Below are positions 44,436-54,303 of a stretch of 64,000 bases of DNA, one piece after another; positions within the stretch are counted from its first letter, which is position 1, and each line of letters starts with the position of its first letter. Origin of the DNA: Halomonas sp. LR3S48 (lineage in GTDB: Bacteria > Pseudomonadota > Gammaproteobacteria > Pseudomonadales > Halomonadaceae); contig NZ_CP107009.1 of assembly GCF_025725665.1 (NCBI RefSeq), positions 2,046,001 through 2,110,000 of the forward strand. The letters are read 5' to 3'. The position numbers and the translations under genes are program-made. The notes under the pieces were generated by a model that was not told the DNA's origin, did not search any database, and worked only from the letters and a program-made list of their open reading frames with translations.

Positions 44436-44467
44436 GTCAGGGGCGCCGAGCGATCGGCGCCCCTGAC
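44436..44467 (+). terminator. tctCBA terminator
   Basis: A perfect 14-bp stem (GTCAGGGGCGCCGA and complement) with a 4-nt loop, followed by TTCGTTT, lies 21 bases after tctA. Confidence 0.8.
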
Positions 44468-44501
44468 TTCGTTTAGGGAGCTTCGTTCAGGGCGGGCGAG
44501 G

Positions 44502-44518
44502 CGCACCGGCTTGGTGCG
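44502..44518 (+). promoter_or_regulatory. NtrC-type enhancer site, distal, upstream of urtA
   Basis: CGCACC, five bases, GGTGCG matches the NtrC consensus TGCACC-N5-GGTGCA at ten of 12 positions. Its centre is about 163 bases upstream of the -12 element. A partial overlapping site (TGCGAC-N5-GGTGCA) lies at 44515-44531. Confidence 0.72.
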
Positions 44519-44566
44519 ACCTTGAGGTGCAGGCGATCTTTCCCGGCGCAAGGTTGGCCACTGGTT

Positions 44567-44583
44567 TGCACGACAGCGGTGCG
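44567..44583 (+). promoter_or_regulatory. NtrC-type enhancer site, proximal, upstream of urtA
   Basis: TGCACG, five bases, GGTGCG matches the NtrC consensus at ten of 12 positions. Its centre is about 99 bases upstream of the -12 element, the same distance as the proximal site at the ure promoter. Confidence 0.72.
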
Positions 44584-44659
44584 CCAGGACGCTTACCCAA
44601 TTCTGTAAGGTGTCCGTAATGGTTTGTAGATAAAGCGTTCTTCGGACTATGCCGCATGA

Positions 44660-44675
44660 TGGCGCAAGCTTTGCA
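44660..44675 (+). promoter_or_regulatory. Sigma-54 promoter of urtABCDE
   Basis: TGGCGC, five bases, TTGCA places GG and GC exactly ten bases apart, as required for -24/-12 elements. The 44415-44766 gap otherwise contains the tct terminator, the NtrC sites and the urtA leader. Confidence 0.8.
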
Positions 44676-44766
44676 AAGGCAGGGAGCCGAGTGCTGCACG
44701 GCCAATGTCGGCCGTGCAGGACCTTCACAACAAGTCCCTCCCGCAGGAGGGCGCAAGGAGGTTCGA

Positions 44767-46113
44767 GTGAACGCTTCCCGTCGCATCATGCCTTTCCCGC
44801 TTCGTCCCACTGCTGCAGCGCTGCTTGCGTCGATCGCCTTCGGTGCGGCCGGCCAGGCGCTGGCCCAGGAGGATCCGATCAAGGTGGGTATCCTGCATTC
44901 GCTGTCCGGCACCATGGCGATCAGCGAATCGACCCTCAAGGACACCGTCGAAATGCTGATCGAGCAGCAGAACGAGCAGGGCGGCCTGCTGGGGCGTCAG
45001 CTCGAGGCGGTGGTGGTGGACCCGGCTTCCAACTGGCCGCTGTTTGCCGAGCGTGCCCGCGAGCTGCTCGAGCAGCACGAGGTGGATGTGGTGTTCGGCA
45101 ACTGGACTTCGGTGTCGCGCAAGGCGGTGCTGCCGGTGTTCGAAGAGCTCAACGGCCTGCTGTTCTATCCGGTGCAGTACGAGGGCGAAGAGTCCTCCGA
45201 GAACGTCTTCTATACCGGAGCCGCGCCCAACCAGCAGGCGATCCCGGCGGTGGAGTACCTGATCAACGAGGTGGGCGTGGAGCGCTTCGTGCTGCTCGGC
45301 ACCGATTATGTCTACCCGCGCACCACCAACCGCATCCTCGAAGCCTTCCTCAAGGAGGAGCACGGCCTCGCCGACGAGGACATCATGATCAACTACACGC
45401 CGTTCGGTCACTCCGACTGGCAGAACATCGTCGCCGAGGTGCGCCGCTTCGGCAGCGAGGGCAAGAAGACGGCAGTGGTCTCGACCATCAACGGCGATGC
45501 CAACGTGCCGTTCTATCGTGAACTGGCCAACCAGGGCATCGATGCCGCCGACATTCCGGTCATTGCCTTCTCGGTGGGCGAGCAGGAGCTCTCCGGCATC
45601 GATACCGCTCCGTTGGTGGGTCACCTGGCGGCGTGGAACTATTTCATGAGCGTCGACAGCGATACCAACTATGACTTCATCGACGCCTGGATCGATTACG
45701 TCGGCGACGAGGAAGCGGTGACCAACGACCCCATGGAAGCGCATTACATCGGCTTCAACATGTGGGCCGAGGCGGTGCGCAAGGCCGGCACCACCGACGT
45801 CGATGCGGTCAAGGACGCCATCATCGGCGTGACTGTGCCCAACCTGACTGGCGGCTATGCGGCGATGATGCCCAACCACCACATCACCAAGCCGGTGCTG
45901 ATCGGCGAGGTGCAGGACAACGGCCAGTTCGACATCGTCTGGCAGACGCCTTCCAGCGTGGCTGGCGATGCCTGGTCCGACTACCTGCCGGGTTCGCGTG
46001 ACCTGATCGCCGACTGGCGCAAGCCCATGGAGTGCGGCAACTTCAACGTGGCCAATGGCAGCTGTGGCGGCAGTACCGCTGCGGAAGAAGCCGAAGCGGC
46101 GCTGGCCGAGTAA
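44767..46113 (+). CDS. urtA: Urea ABC transporter substrate-binding protein UrtA
   Basis: The start is placed at GTG 44767, which has a perfect AAGGAGG site five bases ahead. An in-frame ATG at 44656 would start inside the sigma-54 promoter and precede a clear signal peptide by about 50 residues. The 448-residue product has a signal peptide ending 'QALAQED' and mature family sequence 'IKVGILHSLSGTMAISE', 'NGLLFYPVQYEGEESS' and 'HYIGFNMWAEAV'. It captures urea in the periplasm for UrtBCDE. A 13-bp hairpin after the stop separates it from urtB. Confidence 0.95.
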   Translation: MNASRRIMPFPLRPTAAALLASIAFGAAGQALAQEDPIKVGILHSLSGTMAISESTLKDTVEMLIEQQNEQGGLLGRQLEAVVVDPASNWPLFAERARELLEQHEVDVVFGNWTSVSRKAVLPVFEELNGLLFYPVQYEGEESSENVFYTGAAPNQQAIPAVEYLINEVGVERFVLLGTDYVYPRTTNRILEAFLKEEHGLADEDIMINYTPFGHSDWQNIVAEVRRFGSEGKKTAVVSTINGDANVPFYRELANQGIDAADIPVIAFSVGEQELSGIDTAPLVGHLAAWNYFMSVDSDTNYDFIDAWIDYVGDEEAVTNDPMEAHYIGFNMWAEAVRKAGTTDVDAVKDAIIGVTVPNLTGGYAAMMPNHHITKPVLIGEVQDNGQFDIVWQTPSSVAGDAWSDYLPGSRDLIADWRKPMECGNFNVANGSCGGSTAAEEAEAALAE

Positions 46114-46120
46114 AGACCCA

Positions 46121-46148
46121 TCCCCCGCTGCCATGTGGCAGCGGGGGA
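46121..46148 (+). terminator. Hairpin between urtA and urtB
   Basis: A perfect 13-bp stem (TCCCCCGCTGCCA and complement) with a 2-nt loop begins eight bases after the urtA stop. It probably stabilises urtA mRNA or limits read-through, so the binding protein is made in excess. Confidence 0.65.
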
Positions 46149-46183
46149 GCACGCCTTCTCTACCGATCACGAGGAACTCTCCG

Positions 46184-47887
46184 ATGAGATATCCCCCCAT
46201 GCCCGGGCCAGCGGCGGCCGGGGCGAGGGCCGGCAGCGCTGCCTCCCGCGGTGATCGCGTGTCCGTGACGATGGGCTCGTGGTTGCTTGTCCTCGCTGTT
46301 GCCCTCGCGCTCGCACTTGGCCTGACGCTGGCCACTCCCGCTGCGGCGCAGGGTGAGCCTGCTGCCGGCGATGACGATGCGATCGAGTTGCTCGAGGCAT
46401 TGGAAGTATCCTCCTTTTCCGCCAAGGGTGAGGCCATCGAGGCCATCGTGCGTAGCGACGACTCCCGCGCCCGCGCTTGGCTTCAAGCACTGCTCGACGG
46501 GCGCCTGCAGCGTACCGACGAAGGCCGCTTCGTGGTGGTGCTCGAGAACACAGGTCGCGAATGGCCGGTACAGGATGCCCTGACCGGCGAGGCGCTGGGA
46601 AAGATGTCGCGCCGGGAGCTCGAGCGAGTGGGTATCAACAATGCCCTGCGCAACCAGCTGCGCAGCGCCATTGCCGTGGTCGATCTCTATGCCGCCGACG
46701 ACGGGCTGCGGCGGGCTTCCGCCGAGCGGCTGCTGGGTGAAGTCGATGACGACCTGGCGGGGCCGCTGGCCGAGGTAATCGAGGAAGAGCCGGATGCACA
46801 AGTGCGCGAGCGCCTGGTGCAGGCCCTGGCCATTCATCGGCTCGAACAGGGCGAGATCGAGGCGATGGACGACCTGCGCGGCAGCCTGCATCCCCGCGTG
46901 CGAGTGGCTCTCAATCGCGCCATGAACGGTGATGATCCGATGGTGGCCGATGCCGCCCGCGAGGCGTTGAACAGTATCGAGCAGATGCTCAAGGTCAACC
47001 GTGCCGTGGAGACGCTCTACTTCGGCCTGTCGCTAGGGTCGGTGCTGGTGCTGGCCGCCATCGGCCTGGCCATCACTTTCGGCGTGATGGGCGTGATCAA
47101 CATGGCCCACGGCGAGCTGATCATGCTCGGCGCCTACACCGCCTGGGCCATGCAACAACTGTTGCCTGGCCAGCCGGGGCTGGCGCTGATGCTGGCGATT
47201 CCCGCCGGTTTCCTCGTCGCGGCATTGGCCGGCATCACCATCGAGCGCGGCGTCATTCAGTTCCTCAAGGGACGTCCACTGGAGACACTGCTGGCTACCT
47301 TCGGTGTCAGCCTGATCCTGCAGCAACTGGTGCGCACCGCGATCTCGCCGCTCAACCGCACCGTGGTCACGCCGGAATGGATGAGCGGTTCTATCGCCGT
47401 CAACGATGCACTCTCTCTCACGCTCAACCGCATGTACGTGCTCGGCTTCGCCCTGGTGGTGTTTGCCGCGCTGATGCTGATCATGCGCCGAACCCGGCTT
47501 GGCCTCGAGGTGCGGGCGGTGACCCAGAACCGTGCCATGGCGCGCTCCATGGGTATCCGCGCCACCCGGGTGGACATCCTGACCTTCGCCTTGGGCTCCG
47601 GGGTGGCGGGGCTCGCCGGGGTGGCACTGTCCCAGCTCACCAACGTGGGCCCCAACCTGGGCCAGAACTACATCATCGACTCCTTCATGGTGGTGGTGTT
47701 CGGCGGGGTGGGGAACCTGTGGGGCACCCTGGTGGCGGGGCTTTCGCTGGGTGTGATCAACCAGGTGCTGGAGCCGTGGGCCGGTGCGGTGATGGCCAAG
47801 ATCATCGTGCTGGTATTCATCATCCTGTTCATTCAGAAGCGCCCCCGCGGACTCTTCCCGCAGAAGGGCCGGGCGGCGGAGGGCTGA
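46184..47887 (+). CDS. urtB: Urea ABC transporter permease UrtB
   Basis: The ATG at 46184, eight bases after a GAGGA site, gives 567 residues. As in many UrtB proteins there is a long N-terminal part before the permease: a signal-like hydrophobic segment (about residues 30-55, 'ALALALGLTLATPAAAQ') and a helical, probably periplasmic domain (about 60-270). The LivH-type permease occupies the last 290 residues ('GLAITFGVMGVINMAHGELIMLGAY', 'LLATFGVSLILQQL', 'VFGGVGNLWGTL'). It pairs with UrtC, which starts three bases after its stop. Confidence 0.94.
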   Translation: MRYPPMPGPAAAGARAGSAASRGDRVSVTMGSWLLVLAVALALALGLTLATPAAAQGEPAAGDDDAIELLEALEVSSFSAKGEAIEAIVRSDDSRARAWLQALLDGRLQRTDEGRFVVVLENTGREWPVQDALTGEALGKMSRRELERVGINNALRNQLRSAIAVVDLYAADDGLRRASAERLLGEVDDDLAGPLAEVIEEEPDAQVRERLVQALAIHRLEQGEIEAMDDLRGSLHPRVRVALNRAMNGDDPMVADAAREALNSIEQMLKVNRAVETLYFGLSLGSVLVLAAIGLAITFGVMGVINMAHGELIMLGAYTAWAMQQLLPGQPGLALMLAIPAGFLVAALAGITIERGVIQFLKGRPLETLLATFGVSLILQQLVRTAISPLNRTVVTPEWMSGSIAVNDALSLTLNRMYVLGFALVVFAALMLIMRRTRLGLEVRAVTQNRAMARSMGIRATRVDILTFALGSGVAGLAGVALSQLTNVGPNLGQNYIIDSFMVVVFGGVGNLWGTLVAGLSLGVINQVLEPWAGAVMAKIIVLVFIILFIQKRPRGLFPQKGRAAEG

Positions 47888-47890
47888 TCC

Positions 47891-49033
47891 ATGGATTCTT
47901 CTCGATTCTGGCTGCTGCGGCCGTTCGGCGAGCGTTCGACGCTGATCTTCCTCGGCGTGCTGCTGGCCGCAATGGCGGTGGTGACGCTGCTGCATGTGGC
48001 GGTACCGGCTGGGCATCCGCTCCATGTCAGTGCTTATACCGTTAACTTGTTCGGCAAGTACCTGAGCTACGCCCTGCTGGCGGTGGCGGTGGATCTGGTG
48101 TGGGGCTATCTCGGTATCCTCAGCCTCGGCCATGGCGCCTTCTTCGCCCTGGGCGGCTACGCCATGGGCATGTACCTGATGCGTCAGATCGGCGACCGCG
48201 GCGTCTACGGCCACCCGGTGCTGCCCGACTTCATGGTGTTCCTCAACTGGGACAGCCTGCCCTGGTACTGGCTGGGCTTCGACATGGCCGGGTTCGCCTT
48301 CCTCATGGTGCTGCTGGCACCGGGAGCACTGGCGCTGGTATTCGGTTTCCTGGCGTTCCGCTCGCGGGTCACCGGGGTGTACCTTTCGATCATCACCCAG
48401 GCGCTCACCTTCGCTCTGATGCTGGCCTTCTTTCGCAACGAGATGGGTTTTGGCGGCAACAACGGCTTGACCGATTTTCGCGAGATCCTCGGCTTCAACC
48501 TGCGTAGCGGTGATACCCGGCTTGGGCTGTTCCTGGCCACCGGCGTGGCCCTGGCGCTGGGCTACCTGCTGTGTCGGGCGATCGTGACGAGCAAACTGGG
48601 GCGGGTCTGCGTGGCGACCCGCGACGCCGAGGCGCGCACGCGCTTCCTCGGCTACCGGGTCGAACGCTTCCAGCTGTTCGTGTTCGTGGTCTCGGCCATG
48701 CTGGCGGGGCTGGCCGGGGCGCTCTACGTGCCTCAGGTAGGCATCATCAATCCCAGCGAGTTCTCACCACTGTTCTCGATCGAGATCGTGCTGTGGGTGG
48801 CGCTGGGCGGTCGGGCAACCCTCTACGGTGCGGTGATCGGGGCGATACTGGTCAATTACGCCAAGACGGTGTTCACCGGTGTAATGCCCGACGCCTGGCT
48901 GTTCGCCCTGGGTGGGCTGTTCGTGCTGGTCACGGTGTTCCTGCCCAAGGGTGTGGCGGGGCTGCTGGCGTTGCGGCTTCATCGCCGCCATGACGGTGAA
49001 AGCTCGCTTTCCTGCAAGGAGGTGGCGGCATGA
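47891..49033 (+). CDS. urtC: Urea ABC transporter permease UrtC
   Basis: A 380-residue LivM-type permease with about ten hydrophobic helices. Features include 'VWGYLGILSLGHGAFFALGGYAMGMYLM' (about residues 69-96), 'FRSRVTGVYLSIITQAL' and the EAA-like loop 'RDAEARTRFLGYRVERFQLFVFVVSAMLAGLAGALY'. It forms the channel together with UrtB. Its stop overlaps the urtD start by four bases. Confidence 0.95.
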   Translation: MDSSRFWLLRPFGERSTLIFLGVLLAAMAVVTLLHVAVPAGHPLHVSAYTVNLFGKYLSYALLAVAVDLVWGYLGILSLGHGAFFALGGYAMGMYLMRQIGDRGVYGHPVLPDFMVFLNWDSLPWYWLGFDMAGFAFLMVLLAPGALALVFGFLAFRSRVTGVYLSIITQALTFALMLAFFRNEMGFGGNNGLTDFREILGFNLRSGDTRLGLFLATGVALALGYLLCRAIVTSKLGRVCVATRDAEARTRFLGYRVERFQLFVFVVSAMLAGLAGALYVPQVGIINPSEFSPLFSIEIVLWVALGGRATLYGAVIGAILVNYAKTVFTGVMPDAWLFALGGLFVLVTVFLPKGVAGLLALRLHRRHDGESSLSCKEVAA

Positions 49034-49869
49034 ACATCCTGGGTTCATTGGCCAATCGTGACCGTGTCTTCGATTTCCTGGTGCCGGCCGAATCGCCCGT
49101 CGACGTACGCCATGGGCCGATTCTTTATCTCGAGGACGTCACGGTCAGCTTCGATGGCTTCAAGGCGATCAACGACCTGAACCTGACGATCGACGATGGT
49201 GAGCTGCGCTGCATCATCGGGCCCAACGGCGCTGGCAAGACCACCATGATGGACATCATCACCGGCAAGACCCGACCCGACAGCGGCAAGGTATGGTTCG
49301 GCAGTCGTCATGATTTGCTGACCATGAACGAGCCGGAGATCGCCAGCCTGGGCATCGGGCGCAAGTTCCAGAAGCCCACGGTGTTCGAGGCGCTTTCGGT
49401 ATTCGAGAACCTGGAGCTGGCCATGGCCGCCGACAAGCGCATACTGCCCACGCTGACGGCCCGCATGAGCGGTGAAATTCGTGACCGTATCGGCGAGGTG
49501 CTGACCAACATCGGGCTGAGCGAGCTGCGCCAGCGCCCGGCAGGCATACTTTCCCACGGACAGAAGCAGTGGCTGGAAATCGGCATGCTGCTGATGCAGC
49601 GGCCGCGGCTGCTGCTGGTGGACGAGCCGGTGGCCGGCATGACCGAGCAGGAGATGGAGCGCACCGCCGAACTGCTCACCGGTCTGGCCGGCAAGCAGTC
49701 TGTGGTGGTGGTGGAACACGACATGGGCTTCGTGCGCTCCATCGCGCGCAAGGTGACGGTGCTGCATCAGGGCAGCGTGTTGGCAGAAGGCAGCATGGAC
49801 CAGGTCTCGAGCGATCCACGCGTGGTAGAGGTCTATCTGGGCGCCGAAGCCGAAGAGGAGACGGTCTGA
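49030..49869 (+). CDS. urtD: Urea ABC transporter ATPase UrtD
   Basis: A 279-residue LivG-type ATPase. Walker A is 'GPNGAGKTT' (about residues 64-72), the signature is 'LSHGQKQWLEIGMLL' (serine-histidine variant typical of UrtD), Walker B is 'LLLVDEPVAGM', and the switch His is in 'VVEHDMGFV'. An N-terminal extension of about 30 residues precedes the first beta strand. It overlaps urtC and urtE on either side (ATGA and TGATG), so expression of the two ATPases and the permease is coupled. Confidence 0.96.
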   Translation: MNILGSLANRDRVFDFLVPAESPVDVRHGPILYLEDVTVSFDGFKAINDLNLTIDDGELRCIIGPNGAGKTTMMDIITGKTRPDSGKVWFGSRHDLLTMNEPEIASLGIGRKFQKPTVFEALSVFENLELAMAADKRILPTLTARMSGEIRDRIGEVLTNIGLSELRQRPAGILSHGQKQWLEIGMLLMQRPRLLLVDEPVAGMTEQEMERTAELLTGLAGKQSVVVVEHDMGFVRSIARKVTVLHQGSVLAEGSMDQVSSDPRVVEVYLGAEAEEETV

Positions 49870-50567
49870 TGCTCTCGATCGACAAGCTCAATCAATATTA
49901 CGGCGAGAGCCACACCCTGTGGGACCTCGATCTCAGCGTGTCGGCGGGGCAGTGCACCTGCGTGATGGGGCGCAACGGGGTGGGCAAGACCACCTTGATG
50001 AAGGCCATCATGGGTGAGGTCGCAGTGACTTCTGGCAGCATTCGCTACGCTGACGACGTGGAATTGACCCGCCAGCGGGTCGAGGATCGCTCGCGCCTGG
50101 GTATCGGCTACGTGCCCCAAGGGCGCCAGATCTTTCCGCTTCTTACGGTGGAGGAGAACCTGCGGACCGGGCTGGCGGCGCGCGGTGACGGTCGACGCAC
50201 CATTCCGGCGCGCATCTATGAACTCTTTCCCGTACTCGAGGAGATGAAGCAGCGCCGCGGCGGTGATCTCTCCGGTGGACAGCAGCAACAATTGGCGATT
50301 GGCCGGGCGCTGGTACTCGAGCCGCGCTTGCTGATTCTCGACGAGCCGGGAGAGGGTATCCAGCCCAATATCGTGACGCTCATCGGCGAGGTGATCCGCA
50401 AGCTGATCGGCGAGGACGGCCTGACGGTGCTGCTGGTCGAACAGAAGCTCCCCTTCGCCCGCAAGTACGCCGACCGTTTCGCGATCATGGATCGCGGCCG
50501 ACCGGTAGCCAAGGGCGAGATCGGCGAGCTGACCGATGCGCTGATCAAGGAGCACTTGACGGTGTAA
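49869..50567 (+). CDS. urtE: Urea ABC transporter ATPase UrtE
   Basis: The ATG at 49869 overlaps the urtD stop and gives a 232-residue LivF-type ATPase. Walker A 'GRNGVGKTTLMKAIMG', signature 'LSGGQQQQLAIGRALV', Walker B 'LLILDEPGEGIQPN' and 'VLLVEQKLPFARKYADRFAIMDRG' are all present. It ends the urt operon. A 262-base gap to ureD follows, holding the NtrC and sigma-54 elements of the urease operon. Confidence 0.96.
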   Translation: MLSIDKLNQYYGESHTLWDLDLSVSAGQCTCVMGRNGVGKTTLMKAIMGEVAVTSGSIRYADDVELTRQRVEDRSRLGIGYVPQGRQIFPLLTVEENLRTGLAARGDGRRTIPARIYELFPVLEEMKQRRGGDLSGGQQQQLAIGRALVLEPRLLILDEPGEGIQPNIVTLIGEVIRKLIGEDGLTVLLVEQKLPFARKYADRFAIMDRGRPVAKGEIGELTDALIKEHLTV

Positions 50568-50599
50568 TCATTCGCTGAGGTGTCCTGCGACCAAGCCTT

Positions 50600-50616
50600 T
50601 GCACCATTGTGCTAAC
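50600..50616 (+). promoter_or_regulatory. NtrC half-site upstream of the ure operon
   Basis: TGCACC is a perfect left half of the NtrC site; the right half (GCTAAC) is poor. Its centre is exactly 32 bases upstream of the next site, about 163 bases before the -12 element, matching the distal urt site. Confidence 0.45.
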
Positions 50617-50631
50617 CAGGGAAAGGACCGG

Positions 50632-50648
50632 TGCGCCGTGGCAGTGCA
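50632..50648 (+). promoter_or_regulatory. NtrC-type enhancer site upstream of the ure operon (middle)
   Basis: TGCGCC, five bases, AGTGCA matches TGCACC-N5-GGTGCA at ten of 12 positions. Confidence 0.68.
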
Positions 50649-50663
50649 TGCTGTTGGTTCCCT

Positions 50664-50680
50664 TGCGCCATGATGGTGCG
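50664..50680 (+). promoter_or_regulatory. NtrC-type enhancer site upstream of the ure operon (proximal)
   Basis: TGCGCC, five bases, GGTGCG matches the NtrC consensus at ten of 12 positions. Its centre is 32 bases after the middle site and about 99 bases before the -12 element. Confidence 0.72.
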
Positions 50681-50756
50681 TCCACTCGGGCCAAGAGCGC
50701 TTGTGTATACAAAATAAGCGAATGAATATGCTTGTTTTTTTCGGTCATCCACCATT

Positions 50757-50773
50757 CTGGTACAGCGGTTGCC
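50757..50773 (+). promoter_or_regulatory. Sigma-54 promoter of the ure operon
   Basis: CTGGTAC, five bases, TTGCC places GG (50759-50760) and GC (50771-50772) ten bases apart. It lies 57 bases ahead of the ureD start. Confidence 0.75.
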
Positions 50774-50829
50774 AAGAATAGGGCAACGCCTCGAGAGGAG
50801 GCAAAACCCTAGACAGAAGGCCGCTGCCG

Positions 50830-51723
50830 ATGACGGCTCGCTTCGACGCCACGACGCTACAGCCTCCCTGCGCTTCCGGTCACCGCTTCGATGCCGGCCG
50901 TCGCTGGGAAGCTTCGCTCCAGCTTGGCTTTGCCCTGCAGCAGGACGTGACTCGCATGGTGATGGCTCGCCATGTCGGCCCGCTGCGAGTGCAGCGTCCC
51001 TTTTATCCCGAGGGGCGCGACCGAGCCTGTCACGTCTATATGCTGCACCCCCCGGGTGGCCTGGTCAGTGGCGATGCGTTGGCTATCTCGGCAAGGGTCG
51101 AAGCCGGCGCTCATGCGCTGTTGACCACGCCCGCTGCCAACAAGCTCTACCGTGCCGACAGTCATGGCGTGGCCTGGGCACAGCACACCAGGCTCCGGGT
51201 CGAGGACGGCGGCGTTCTCGAATGGCTGCCCCAGGAAACCATCGCCTTCGACGGTTCGCGTGGCGAGCAGACGACGCACATCGATCTCGCTGGCGCTGCC
51301 CGTTGCCTGGGCTGGGAAGTACTGGCCCTGGGCCGCCCGGCAAGCCGTTTGCCTTACGCTTCGGGCCGCATCGAGCAGCGCTTCCAGTTGCTCCGCGACG
51401 GTAAGCCGCTGTGGCTCGAGCGCCAGCCGCTCGATCCCGGCCACCCGCGCTTCATGGGGCGCTGGGGGCAGGGCGGAGCCAGCGTGCAGGCCACGCTGTG
51501 GGCCGTGGGGCTGGCCGACGAGGCTGGCGCCATCGAAGTACTTCGCGACGCCATGGCGGCGAGCCCGCGCTGGGCCGTGACCGTTCGCCATGGCGTGATG
51601 CTGTTGCGCTACCTGGGGCATGAGCGCAATGAGGCCTGGGAGCTGTGTCAGCAGGCCTGGACTTGCCTCAGGCCTTTGCTTTCCGGTGTGCCTGCCCATC
51701 CTCCCCGTATCTGGTTTACCTGA
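50830..51723 (+). CDS. ureD: Urease accessory protein UreD
   Basis: The 297-residue scaffold protein binds apo-urease and recruits UreF and UreG for nickel insertion. Recognisable UreD sequence includes '[28 protein letters not shown]' (about residues 55-82), '[12 protein letters not shown]' (about 96-107) and '[15 protein letters not shown]'. It is the first gene of the urease cluster, downstream of the sigma-54 promoter, followed after 17 bases by ureA. Confidence 0.95.
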   Translation: MTARFDATTLQPPCASGHRFDAGRRWEASLQLGFALQQDVTRMVMARHVGPLRVQRPFYPEGRDRACHVYMLHPPGGLVSGDALAISARVEAGAHALLTTPAANKLYRADSHGVAWAQHTRLRVEDGGVLEWLPQETIAFDGSRGEQTTHIDLAGAARCLGWEVLALGRPASRLPYASGRIEQRFQLLRDGKPLWLERQPLDPGHPRFMGRWGQGGASVQATLWAVGLADEAGAIEVLRDAMAASPRWAVTVRHGVMLLRYLGHERNEAWELCQQAWTCLRPLLSGVPAHPPRIWFT

Positions 51724-51740
51724 CTGACCAGGAGACTTGC

Positions 51741-52043
51741 ATGGAACTGACACCAAGAGACAAGGACAAGCTGCTGCTGTTCTCGGCCGCGCAACTCGCC
51801 GAGCGACGTCGGGCCCGCGGCCTCAAGCTCAACTACCCGGAAGCGGTGGCGCTTATCAGCTTCGAGATCATGGAGGGGGCTCGTGATGGCCGCAGCGTGG
51901 CCGAGTTGATGAGCTACGGTCGCGAGATTCTCGGCCGCGACGAGGTGATGGAGGGCGTGGCCGAAATGGTGCACGAGGTGCAGGTAGAGGCCACGTTTCC
52001 TGACGGCACGAAACTCGTGACGGTGCATACACCGATTGTGTGA
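51741..52043 (+). CDS. ureA: Urease gamma subunit UreA
   Basis: The ATG at 51741 follows CAGGAGA and gives exactly 100 residues, the canonical size. The sequence starts '[39 protein letters not shown]' and ends '[21 protein letters not shown]', as in the three-subunit bacterial ureases. It assembles with UreB and UreC into the (ABC)3 enzyme. Confidence 0.98.
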   Translation: MELTPRDKDKLLLFSAAQLAERRRARGLKLNYPEAVALISFEIMEGARDGRSVAELMSYGREILGRDEVMEGVAEMVHEVQVEATFPDGTKLVTVHTPIV

Positions 52044-52053
52044 GGAGAGCCCT

Positions 52054-52370
52054 ATGATCCCCGGTGAGTACCAATTGCAGGACGGCGAGATCGAACTCTG
52101 CGCCGGTCGCGAGCGGATCTCCGTCGAGGTCGCCAATACCGGCGACCGGCCGATCCAGGTCGGCTCCCACTATCACTTTGCCGAGACCAACCCGGCACTG
52201 GTTTTCGACCGCGATAAGGCACGTGGCTACCGCCTGGACGTGGCGGCGGGTACGGCAATTCGCTTCGAGCCGGGCCAGGCGCGGGAAGTCGCGCTGATCC
52301 CCTTCGCCGGCACGCGCCATATCTACGGTTTTCGCGGCGAGGTGATGGGATCGCTGGATGGAGGTGAGGC

Positions 52371-52374
<4 letters not shown>
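52054..52374 (+). CDS. ureB: Urease beta subunit UreB
   Basis: The ATG at 52054 behind AGGAGA gives 106 residues, starting '[20 protein letters not shown]'; an upstream ATG at 52036 would add a non-conserved hexapeptide that overlaps ureA. It contains '[28 protein letters not shown]', highly conserved in urease beta subunits. It overlaps the ureC start by four bases. Confidence 0.98.
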
Positions 52375-54080
<1,706 letters not shown>

Positions 54081-54159
54081 ACCATGACTACATCGCCAAG
54101 CCAGCTTGTCATCGCGAAACCTTGCGTGACCGCTGACCCCTCGGGCGAAGCGACGCGGT

Positions 54160-54214
54160 CGATCTTCATGGATGAAGATCGAGGAAAGCCGGCACAGGGA
54201 TGTGCCGTCTTTCC
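54160..54214 (+). other. Two tandem hairpins in the ureC-ureE gap
   Basis: The first (54160-54181) has 10-base arms CGATCTTCAT/ATGAAGATCG around two bases. The second (54183-54214) has 14-base arms with one mismatch and a 4-nt loop. The 54081-54303 gap shows no convincing gene; a 97-codon frame (54084-54377) runs through it but overlaps ureE and lacks a ribosome site. An intergenic repeat or mRNA processing element is the likeliest explanation. Confidence 0.45.
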
Positions 54215-54303
54215 GACCGCAGGAGTCCGCACGAGGGGGCAGGGTTTCGGTCACGTGGCGTTGAGCGAGGGCAAGGCTGGCGGCCAGCGAAGAGGCAATA
54301 GCA

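Noticed and set aside
44656..44766. An upstream ATG for urtA that adds 37 residues
   Set aside because: It would begin inside the sigma-54 -24/-12 element; the GTG at 44767 has a perfect AAGGAGG and starts directly before the signal peptide.
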